Shown in pieces: positions 57,109 through 64,000 of a DNA stretch of 64,000 bases (within the stretch, counting starts at the first letter, position 1; each line of letters opens with the position of its first letter). The notes beneath the pieces were generated by a model. That model was given only the letters and a program-made list of their open reading frames with translations, was not told the DNA's origin and did no database searches. The translations under genes were made by a program, and so were the position numbers. The stretch covers positions 34,054 through 98,053 of the forward strand of contig LVAT01000011.1 in assembly GCA_001604135.1 (NCBI GenBank), written 5' to 3'. Origin of the DNA: Clostridiales bacterium Firm_14. GTDB taxonomy: Bacteria; Bacillota; Clostridia; Saccharofermentanales; Saccharofermentanaceae.

Positions 57109-59412
57109 ATGGGGCGTAAACTTAATATCGGACTTGTAATAGACGATATCGACAATTTCTTTTCTAATCAGGCAGCGATAGGCGCCGAGCAGGCGGCTAA
57201 AGCGATCGATGCCAATCTGTTCGTCTTCCCGGGTCATTACATCGGCAAGACCGACAGCAGATATGCTGACAGGAAGTATGAATATCAGTACAACATGATC
57301 TTCGATCTTCCGACCGAGAGAAATGTGGATATCATATACATCCTTCAGGGACTCATCTGTTCAAGAGCTGATCTTGAGACTCAGAAGGCCTTTTTGCAGA
57401 AGATGCCGAAGGTCCCGATCGTATGTCTTTTCTCTGATTTTGAAGGATATCATTCAGTAACATTCAATAATGCTTCAGGCCTTAGGGAAACGTTAGAACA
57501 CCTTATAGAAAGACATGGCGCAAAAGATATCGGTTTTGTATCCGGACCCGTTACGAACAGGGATGCAAGGGAAAGACTTGATATATATAAGCAGGTGCTC
57601 GAAAACCATGGCATTCCAGTAGATGAGAACAAGATCGTATATGGCGATTTCTCGATGTCGAGCGAAGCTGTCACGGGCGAGCTTTTGGATAAGAACAATA
57701 AGCTTGATGCGGTCGTTTTCGCGAACGACTCAATGGCTGTTGGCGGATATAACGAACTTAACGCAAGAGGCCTTGTTCCGGGCAAGAATATCATGGTCGC
57801 AGGATTCGATGACGACATCTTCTCCGTGTCTTTGGAACCGCCTCTTACGACTGTAGAAGCAAGCTCTGCATCGCTCGCTTACAAGGCCGTTCTTAATGCG
57901 GAAAATTACATAAAGGGTACAGCTCTTAAAGATATGACTGTCGATACGCATCTCGTGCAGAGGAGCTCTTGCGGATGTGAGGATTTCGATGCTGAAGTAA
58001 TGTATAAGAGATTCCACATTGAAGGCAATGATATCGACGTAAATAAGGTCTATAAGATCATAAAGGAATACCTTTTCAATGACTTTGTTGACGCCGGTGC
58101 GATCACGGTAGCACTGGACGGTTTTGTAAGTTCATTCATCGCATTCCTTAAGGCTGAAGATAAGGCATCAATGACAGGTGAGATGAACGATAAGTTCGCT
58201 CTTCTTCTCAAGTCAGATCTGTTCGTTTTGTCCACGAGAGAGAAGTTCTTCAATGTCCTCCAGACAATGCAGAATAAGTCTTTAAGCCTTATCGGCAATG
58301 ACAACGACAGAGACCTCATTAATGATGTCTTCACGAAGTTCTACAGGCGCATCGCTTTCTCGGGCATACTGCCGGCTAATTCCGCGAGAAGAAGAAACGA
58401 GAGGATGAGAAGCGTCGTAAACCGCCAAATGGGTGAGGTTTTCCTCAATGAGAGCGGATCGGAGATCCCTTATGAGAGTCTTTTGGGAGGCCTCTACGGA
58501 TTAGGATTCGAGAAGTCGATGCTGTATCTTTTCCAGGGTAATGTTAAGAACAAAGGCGACGCTGACAACTGGCGTGTCCCTGCATCTATTCTGCTTAAGG
58601 CATACAGTGAAGGAAAGGCAATAAAGACTCCGTCAGAAGAGCTCCAGCTCCTTCGTACAGAGTATGTTTTCGAGAACGAGTTCGTAGATGAATCAAAGCG
58701 CAGGACCATGATCGTAGCGCCTCTCTTTGTCGGCGAGAATGTATACGGTCTTCTCGTGATCGAGCTTCCACTCCAGTATTCGATAAGCGTGTCTTCCATC
58801 GCGTCACAGATCTCTGTAACGCTCAGATCCCTTTACATGATGGAAGAGCAGAATAAGGCCAAGCAGGCGCTGCAGAACTCTTTGGAGAGATTTATCAGGG
58901 ACAACACCAAGCTCGAAGAGATCGCGCAGAAAGATGAGCTCACCGACCTTTATAACAGAAGAGGCTTTATCGCAAACTCCGAGAAGAAATTAGACGATCC
59001 TGTCAATCAGGATAAGGTCGCAGTTATCTGTTACGCGGACATGGATAACCTCAAGAAGATCAACGATAAGTATGGTCACGACGACGGTGACTTCGCGCTC
59101 TGCACGATCGCCGAGATACTGCGCGAATCCTTCAGAGATTCGGATGTCATAGGAAGGTTCGGAGGCGATGAATTCGTAACTCTCGCGATCACCGGCGCGG
59201 ACATTGATGTCGACAAGCTCAAAGCCAGGATCGATACAGTTACCAAGCGCCTTAATGAGCAGGCCGGAAAGCCTTATCCCATCGAGATGAGCACCGGCAT
59301 CTTCAAGTTCACGATCACGGGAAAGATCGATATCTACGAGATCCTAAACAATGCGGACGAGCTTCTTTATCAGGAGAAGATCGCGAAAAAGACGGGGCGC
59401 GCAAAAGAATAA
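57109..59412 (+). CDS. LacI/PBP1-type sensor with GGDEF diguanylate cyclase
   Basis: A 767-residue cytoplasmic protein. Residues 1-305 match the LacI-type ligand-binding fold (LNIGLVIDDIDNFFSNQAAI, AVVFANDSMAVGGYNEL, VAGFDDDIF) without the DNA-binding helix-turn-helix that LacI regulators carry. A middle region (about 430-600) is GAF-like, and a coiled coil precedes the cyclase. GGDEF is at 685-689, with RDSD at 676-679 exactly five residues before it, the inhibitory I-site for c-di-GMP. CGGAAGGAG precedes the ATG. It is the second LacI-GGDEF gene in a row and follows the first by 38 nt. Confidence 0.88.
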   Translation: MGRKLNIGLVIDDIDNFFSNQAAIGAEQAAKAIDANLFVFPGHYIGKTDSRYADRKYEYQYNMIFDLPTERNVDIIYILQGLICSRADLETQKAFLQKMPKVPIVCLFSDFEGYHSVTFNNASGLRETLEHLIERHGAKDIGFVSGPVTNRDARERLDIYKQVLENHGIPVDENKIVYGDFSMSSEAVTGELLDKNNKLDAVVFANDSMAVGGYNELNARGLVPGKNIMVAGFDDDIFSVSLEPPLTTVEASSASLAYKAVLNAENYIKGTALKDMTVDTHLVQRSSCGCEDFDAEVMYKRFHIEGNDIDVNKVYKIIKEYLFNDFVDAGAITVALDGFVSSFIAFLKAEDKASMTGEMNDKFALLLKSDLFVLSTREKFFNVLQTMQNKSLSLIGNDNDRDLINDVFTKFYRRIAFSGILPANSARRRNERMRSVVNRQMGEVFLNESGSEIPYESLLGGLYGLGFEKSMLYLFQGNVKNKGDADNWRVPASILLKAYSEGKAIKTPSEELQLLRTEYVFENEFVDESKRRTMIVAPLFVGENVYGLLVIELPLQYSISVSSIASQISVTLRSLYMMEEQNKAKQALQNSLERFIRDNTKLEEIAQKDELTDLYNRRGFIANSEKKLDDPVNQDKVAVICYADMDNLKKINDKYGHDDGDFALCTIAEILRESFRDSDVIGRFGGDEFVTLAITGADIDVDKLKARIDTVTKRLNEQAGKPYPIEMSTGIFKFTITGKIDIYEILNNADELLYQEKIAKKTGRAKE

Positions 59413-59448
59413 CCGATCGAGCAAGGTCGGGAAAGGAAACTGTTAAAA

Positions 59449-61098
59449 GTGAGTGTTGTTAAGAAACACAAGACCACAACGCTGTTTGTCGCTTTTTTCC
59501 TGACCGCCGGAATATGCAATATCTTTACCAGATCTGAAAGTGAGTTTATAGGCAGCATTATGTTCTGCTTAAATGCTGCGATACTGTTCGGTCTGATTCT
59601 CTTCTGGATGCAGACGGTAAGAGACCGCCTGCTTCCGACAAGATCCCGCTTCAATCTCCTTTTGTGCGGCGCTCTGATGCTCGTTTATCTGCTTATCCGG
59701 GTCATCAGATACCGTGTCCTTATAAGTTCAAATATAGTTGGAAGATATACCGCTTATCTGTACTTTATTCCGCTGCTCCTTATCCCTACGCTGCTTGTAA
59801 TTACAGGTATTGAACTCTCATTCGGAAAAAGGCGTTTTGCCGGAAGGATCGAATATGCGCTGTTTGCTTCGGCAATCGCGCTGACGCTCCTGGCATTAAC
59901 GAATGATCTTCACTTTCTGGTATACAGGCCTAAGGTGGTTTTTGCGGAGTTCAGGATGGACGGCGGCACGTATTCTCAAGGTCCGGGTTTCTTTATCATA
60001 TGGGGATGGATCATCCTTAATCTTGTTGCCATGTTCTTCATGCTCTTCAAGGTCATGAGGAAAAAAGAACGGAAGATCGTCATTGAACTCATCCTGATCG
60101 TTGCCGTGTGGATCGTGTTAAGCGTGTTCTTCTCACTCGTGATCGAGAGATTAAATCTCGTAAGGATGTATAACCCGCCCGAGATCAACATCTTCTGCCT
60201 GATGCTCATTGCCGAATGCTGTATAAGGAACAGGCTTATTCCTTATAACGAGAATTATTCGGGCTTTCTCTCGAGAATGAAAGTGCCTTTGATCATCACG
60301 GACAACAAGATCAATGTCGTTCATGAGAGCGCTTCTCCGGTCAGTGTGTCAAAAGAGATCCTTGAAAGTGCCAGAAAAGAACCTGTTTATATTGACGCGG
60401 AAACCAGGCTTTCCGGCATGAAGATACGTGCCGGATATGCATTCTGGACCGAGAATGAACATGAGCTTCATGCAGAGCAAAAACGCCTCGCGAGAGCCAA
60501 TGAGATCTTGAATGAAGAGAACGATCTTATTGCAGTCGAGAACAGGCTCAAGGAGCAGAAAGCAAGGCTTGATGCGCAGGATCAGGTCTATGAGAATGTA
60601 TCTTCGATCATAAGGCCAAAGCAGAAACGGATAGAGGAATTGCTCGATAACATAAAACCCGGCTCAGATTCGTTTGCACAGGCAATTGGCCTTGCCTGTG
60701 TCTATAATGCTTATTCCAAGAGGAAGACAAATCTTTCACTTATCGATGAAGCAACTCTTCCGAAGAGCAACAGGGAACTCTTCCTTGCGCTTTCTGAATC
60801 TGCCAGATTCCTTAAGTGCTGCGGGATAGAGGCTGCTGCAACAGGTGAGGAGTACTCTGATATTCCTCTATCTGATATCCACGATATATACGACACTTTT
60901 GAGTCAGTCATCGAAGCATATATTTCCGTACTTAAGAGGATGACCGTGTCCATATTATCTGACGGCATAAGGATAGTCATGGAAGCAACGGGCAAAGCAG
61001 AACTGCAGGGCACGATACTTCCCGTAGAATGCAAGGAAAGCGACGGATTGCTGTTCTTTACTGTCCGTGTGAAAGATAAAGGGGGTGATGGCAAGTGA
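59449..61098 (+). CDS. 7TM sensor protein with degenerate histidine-kinase-like tail
   Basis: A 549-residue membrane protein. Seven or so helices fill residues 10-255, like the HisKA_7TM (7TMR-HisK) sensor module. After a PAS-like stretch (about 275-335) comes a coiled coil (about 345-395) and a tail where a kinase would be. There the phospho-accepting His and the ATP motifs (N and G boxes) are not recognisable, so it is probably not an active kinase. It starts with GTG after GAAAGG. It overlaps the next gene, a real kinase, by 4 nt, suggesting a paired sensor complex. Confidence 0.72.
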   Translation: MSVVKKHKTTTLFVAFFLTAGICNIFTRSESEFIGSIMFCLNAAILFGLILFWMQTVRDRLLPTRSRFNLLLCGALMLVYLLIRVIRYRVLISSNIVGRYTAYLYFIPLLLIPTLLVITGIELSFGKRRFAGRIEYALFASAIALTLLALTNDLHFLVYRPKVVFAEFRMDGGTYSQGPGFFIIWGWIILNLVAMFFMLFKVMRKKERKIVIELILIVAVWIVLSVFFSLVIERLNLVRMYNPPEINIFCLMLIAECCIRNRLIPYNENYSGFLSRMKVPLIITDNKINVVHESASPVSVSKEILESARKEPVYIDAETRLSGMKIRAGYAFWTENEHELHAEQKRLARANEILNEENDLIAVENRLKEQKARLDAQDQVYENVSSIIRPKQKRIEELLDNIKPGSDSFAQAIGLACVYNAYSKRKTNLSLIDEATLPKSNRELFLALSESARFLKCCGIEAAATGEEYSDIPLSDIHDIYDTFESVIEAYISVLKRMTVSILSDGIRIVMEATGKAELQGTILPVECKESDGLLFFTVRVKDKGGDGK

Positions 61099-62363
61099 CA
61101 TCTCTTTATCTGACAGTGGATTCCGCTATCTGGTATATCATCTGCTGCGTATCTTTAACACTGCTTGCAGGATCGATATCTATCCTCATCCGCATCTTTT
61201 TGGATTCGCGTAAGCTGAGTGCACGCGTTTTCGCGTTCATAAATACACTGTTCGCATTCCTTGTGTTCGTCATCCTAATGGATTGTTCGAGGTATGTCTC
61301 ACCTGTTGAGGATAGACCTTTCTCATCTTTCCAGGCTATGCTGTTTGATCTGCCTTGGTATTTCTACGCAGGCGTTGAGGTGGTAAACGGTGTGCTGCTG
61401 CTCATCTGTTTCCGCGACAATGTCAGATACAGGAAAGAATACCTGACCGGCGATGCCGTGATCGATGCCATCAATTTACTTCCGGAAGGCATTTCGATAA
61501 GTGACATGTCCGGTTCTGTGCGCCTCGCAAATCTTAAGATGAACGACCTTTGCAAGGCTTTGACAGGAGAGAACTATATCGATGCCAAGCGATTCTGGAA
61601 TTACGTGGCAGATGAAGGAAAAGAGCAGGGCGGTACATACCTGTTGAGGACTCCTGATGACAGAGTGTGGATCTTTGAGAAAGACAGGCTTGAATCAGAC
61701 GGAAATGATCTCGAGCAGATAACTGCTACAGACGTTACGGAACGCTTCAAGATCATTGACGAGCTGGAAGCAAAGAAAGAACATCTTGAAGACATTCAGA
61801 AGCGTATGAAGGCTGTCACGGACCTTTCCGGTGATATGTTCGTAGCGCAGGAAGAAGCCGATGCGAGAGCGGCACTCCACAACCAGTTGGGCCAGGTCCT
61901 TCTTATGGGCAGATACTATATCGAACACAAGGATTCGACAGATCCGGAGATGGTATATCTTGCGACGAGGCAGATGAATCAGTTCCTGTTAGGTGAATCC
62001 GTAAAGCCTTATAGCGGCGAAGAGGAAGAACTTGCACTTGCAGTTAATATGGCAGGAAGCATCGGCGTTAAGGTATTGATCGAAGGCGAAGCGCCTAAGA
62101 ACAGCAAGATCCGGAAGATCCTTGCCGATGCGGTCACAGAATGCGCTGCAAATACCGTAAAACATGCAGAAGGCGATACTGTTAATATCGATATCAGCAA
62201 GGACTTGAAAACAGTGATCGTTATCACCAACAACGGAAAACCACCTAAGGGTGCCGTCACCGAGAGCGGCGGCCTGCTGTCCCTCAGAAAAAGCGTTGAA
62301 GAAGAAGGCGGCAGCATGAGAATAGAAAGTGACGGGGCATTCAGGCTTATCTTGGAGTTTTGA
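61095..62363 (+). CDS. PAS-domain sensor histidine kinase (NarL partner type)
   Basis: A 422-residue kinase. Three membrane helices lie in residues 10-105, and a PAS domain in about 120-220 (LLPEGISISDMSGSVRLAN). The phosphorylated His is most likely His262 in ALHNQLGQVLLMGR, and the ATPase has an N box at about 350-360 (ECAANTVKHAEG) and glycine loops (NNGKPPKG, ESGGLLSLRK). It starts with GTG overlapping the upstream stop (GTGA), with GGGGGTG upstream. Its response regulator is encoded 147 nt downstream. Confidence 0.86.
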   Translation: MTSLYLTVDSAIWYIICCVSLTLLAGSISILIRIFLDSRKLSARVFAFINTLFAFLVFVILMDCSRYVSPVEDRPFSSFQAMLFDLPWYFYAGVEVVNGVLLLICFRDNVRYRKEYLTGDAVIDAINLLPEGISISDMSGSVRLANLKMNDLCKALTGENYIDAKRFWNYVADEGKEQGGTYLLRTPDDRVWIFEKDRLESDGNDLEQITATDVTERFKIIDELEAKKEHLEDIQKRMKAVTDLSGDMFVAQEEADARAALHNQLGQVLLMGRYYIEHKDSTDPEMVYLATRQMNQFLLGESVKPYSGEEEELALAVNMAGSIGVKVLIEGEAPKNSKIRKILADAVTECAANTVKHAEGDTVNIDISKDLKTVIVITNNGKPPKGAVTESGGLLSLRKSVEEEGGSMRIESDGAFRLILEF

Positions 62364-62373
62364 CGACAAATCG

Positions 62374-62396
62374 TTTGTAACATGTTTGTAATATGG
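62374..62396 (+). promoter_or_regulatory. Tandem 11-bp repeat upstream of the response regulator
   Basis: GTTTGTAACAT (62374-62384) and GTTTGTAATAT (62385-62395) are repeated exactly one DNA turn apart in the 147-nt gap. They are a candidate binding site for the response regulator or another dimer. The promoter itself is not clear. Confidence 0.4.
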
Positions 62397-62510
62397 TACA
62401 AATGGGTGATTTTCAAATTTTCTTTATTTTTGTAAGATTTATTTGTGTAATTGGATGAAGCGGGAGGCTTTGTCCGGTTTCCTAATGAAAACGAAGAAGG
62501 TTAACCTAAA

Positions 62511-63167
62511 ATGTCTGATAAGACCTCCAAAACACGTGTCGTTGTTGTGGATGATCAGAATATCTCGCGCGGTTTTTTCGAGATGTATGTTCGTGCTGCA
62601 TCCGGATATGAACTGACCGCCGGCTTAAGAAGCGCACAGGAATCATTAGGCTTTATCGAAAAGAACAAGCCTGACCTTATCATCATGGACGTCATGATGC
62701 AGGAAGGCATAGATGGCCTGAGCGCAGCAACTCAGATAAAGCAAAGTCATCCTGAAATAAAGATAATCCTTACCACATCGACTTCTGAGACCAGCTGGGA
62801 AGAAAAAGCCAAAGCTGCAGGGATCGATAGCTTCTGGTACAAGGAATACGATGAACACGGTCTTATGGAGATCATGGACAGGACCATGAACGGTGAATCC
62901 GTTTATCCTTCCGAAGCGCCAAAGGTCCAGTTCGGAAAGATCACAAGAAGCGATCTTACTGACCGTGAACTCGAATTATTAAGAGAACTCACTTCCGGCA
63001 TGACGAACGAGGAGATCGCCGATAAGCTTCAGATCTCCGTCAACACGGTAAAGAGACATATCCAAAACATCATGGAAAAGACAGGCTTTGATAGCAGGCT
63101 CGACCTTGCTACAAATGCCAAATTATTAGGCCTTGTCGTAAGCGACAGGGACCGCCTTAAAGAGTGA
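62511..63167 (+). CDS. NarL/LuxR-type response regulator
   Basis: A 218-residue transcription regulator. The receiver domain holds the acidic pair in VVVDDQN and the phosphorylated Asp60 in PDLIIMDVMM, with the switch threonine in TTSTS. The C-terminal LuxR-type helix-turn-helix is at about 150-210 (LTDRELELLRELTSGMTNEE, then VNTVKRHIQNI). GAAGG precedes the ATG. It is the expected partner of the adjacent PAS kinase, and the secreted repeat protein 34 nt downstream is a possible target or operon member. Confidence 0.92.
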   Translation: MSDKTSKTRVVVVDDQNISRGFFEMYVRAASGYELTAGLRSAQESLGFIEKNKPDLIIMDVMMQEGIDGLSAATQIKQSHPEIKIILTTSTSETSWEEKAKAAGIDSFWYKEYDEHGLMEIMDRTMNGESVYPSEAPKVQFGKITRSDLTDRELELLRELTSGMTNEEIADKLQISVNTVKRHIQNIMEKTGFDSRLDLATNAKLLGLVVSDRDRLKE

Positions 63168-63201
63168 TCAACAAAGGGTCTATATAAAGAGAGGTATTCC
63201 T

Positions 63202-64000
63202 ATGAAAGCAAAGATGTGTAAAGTCCTGAGCCTGACACTTGCAATGGTATTGGCATTCACGCTCATACCTGCAAGAGAACTCGCTGCGTCAACAAACGAA
63301 GATACTTCCACAGACACTGTTCAGACTGAGGAAGAAGCTCCGGCAGATTCTGCAAAAGATGACAAGGCAGAAAAACCTTCTGATGACAAGAAGGAAGAGC
63401 CTGCAGATAAGGCACCTGCCGAGAATAACGACGATCCTGAAGAGAAGAAGCAGGATGAAGACAAGGCTGTACAGCAGGATAACAAACAGCCTGAGGAAAA
63501 AACTGATGAGGTCGCAGAGACTACTTCTGCAACACCGGATGAAGATAAAAAGGCTCCGGAACCTAAGAATGCCAATCAGAATAGAGGAACAGGCGATGAC
63601 GATGAATTAGCGTTTGTTACGCAGCCTGAAGGCGGAACAGTAGAGCCGCAGTCTTCTTTGAATTTATCATGGGAAACGAATTTTAAACCTTGGAGAATTG
63701 AGGTCGGATATTTAGATGGAGGTCAGTTTAAGGTCGTAAAAGAACTTACAAAGACGGAATATAGTTCTGTATATGGAGAATATATACAAGTTTCTATGGC
63801 CAGAAAAAACGATACCTATTTATCCTACTCAGATGCAGTAACGACAGATAAATGGATATTAAGAGCATATTTGAATAAAGATGAAGATTCTCCTTTTGCT
63901 GATTCAGCAAAGTTCTCAATAACCAAAGGAGCTCTCAAGTTTGTTACGCAGCCTGAAGGCGGAACAGTAGAGCCGCAGTCTTCTTTGAATTTATCATGGG
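63202..64000 (+). CDS. Secreted protein with acidic linker and 109-residue repeats (3' end outside window)
   Basis: An open frame from ATG 63202 (GAGAGG upstream) runs past the window end. The first 30 residues are a signal peptide (LSLTLAMVLAFTLIPARELAA). Residues about 31-136 are Glu/Lys/Asp/Pro-rich and disordered. A domain begins at residue 138 (FVTQPEGGTVEPQSSLNLSW) and begins again at residue 247 with the same 61 nt, so the unit is 109 residues. The strand-rich unit looks Ig-like. The repeat part is AT-richer, with more TTA, TAT and AGA codons than nearby genes. Probably a surface protein; family not identified. Confidence 0.8.
   Translation, partial: MKAKMCKVLSLTLAMVLAFTLIPARELAASTNEDTSTDTVQTEEEAPADSAKDDKAEKPSDDKKEEPADKAPAENNDDPEEKKQDEDKAVQQDNKQPEEKTDEVAETTSATPDEDKKAPEPKNANQNRGTGDDDELAFVTQPEGGTVEPQSSLNLSWETNFKPWRIEVGYLDGGQFKVVKELTKTEYSSVYGEYIQVSMARKNDTYLSYSDAVTTDKWILRAYLNKDEDSPFADSAKFSITKGALKFVTQPEGGTVEPQSSLNLSW
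63613..64000 (+). repeat. Repeat with identical 61-nt segments, period 327 nt
   Basis: Bases 63613-63673 and 63940-64000 are identical. The spacing of 327 nt is exactly 109 codons, so the repeat keeps the reading frame and probably continues beyond the window. Confidence 0.85.

Noticed and set aside
63202..63610. Lys/Arg-rich open frame at 63239-63610 in another frame
   Set aside because: It lies inside the Glu/Asp/Lys linker of the secreted repeat protein, which has a ribosome site, signal peptide and repeats in its own frame.

Overview
The window is 64 kb of chromosomal DNA from a moderate-GC Gram-positive anaerobe of the Bacillota, class Clostridia. This rests on gene content and order: an F1 ATP synthase block; rho-rpmE-DUF1385-prmC; rplU-prp-rpmA-obg with a Prp-cleaved L27; HlyD-like-yggS-sepF; ybaK/ebsC; mutS2 with a Smr domain; an ECF-type vitamin transporter S component; AGGAGG ribosome sites; and TTGACA/TATAAT promoters. 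A rumen or gut relative of Saccharofermentans is possible, but that is only an impression. No rRNA, tRNA, CRISPR array, prophage, transposase or plasmid gene was seen. Nearly everything is on the + strand; only leuS and a VOC-domain gene are on the - strand.

Layout. 1-4.4 kb: end of the F1Fo ATP synthase operon (atpH fragment, atpA, atpG, atpD, a short atpC). 4.4-10.0 kb: a TetR regulator, then a DUF308 membrane protein, an MMPL-type exporter and a secreted heptad-repeat partner. 10.2-11.7 kb: an ECF S component beside a CoaX-like protein whose active site looks altered. 11.9-16.5 kb: an AAA ATPase, leuS (- strand) and an MreB-like gene. 16.7-21.3 kb: rho with a very long disordered insert, rpmE, DUF1385 and prmC, but no prfA after it. 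21.4-24.0 kb: an ECF sigma / anti-sigma / DUF4097 lipoprotein operon with a probable autoregulated promoter. 24.0-28.7 kb: a tandem 60-nt intergenic repeat, a VOC protein, ybaK, murC and an unknown polytopic protein. 28.7-31.2 kb: rplU-prp-rpmA-obg. 31.2-33.5 kb: a candidate small RNA, a DUF212 protein, an AlkD-like protein and a PfkB sugar kinase. 33.5-41.8 kb: uvrB (with a possible SOS box), dnaE, a sirtuin and a membrane-anchored Ntn hydrolase. 41.8-48.2 kb: pfkA, mutS2, a CPBP protease, a MarR regulator, an acyl carrier protein and a lipid kinase. 48.3-53.1 kb: a YnbB-type PLP enzyme with a probable leaderless mRNA, an HlyD-like protein, yggS and sepF.

53.2-64 kb is the most unusual region. 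After a DUF47/PhoU-like gene come two large cytoplasmic GGDEF proteins. One joins a GH16 fold (nucleophile Glu replaced by Gln), a CBM-like module, a LacI/PBP1-type sugar-binding domain and a GGDEF cyclase. The other is LacI/PBP1-linker-GGDEF and keeps the inhibitory I-site. They are followed by a 7TM protein with a degenerate kinase tail, a PAS histidine kinase, a NarL-type response regulator, and the start of a secreted protein built of 109-residue repeats. My inference is that this is a carbohydrate-sensing c-di-GMP and two-component cluster controlling a surface protein.

Limits: identities come from reading motifs, not from searches. Promoters, terminators and operators are pattern calls. 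Genes at both ends of the window are cut off.
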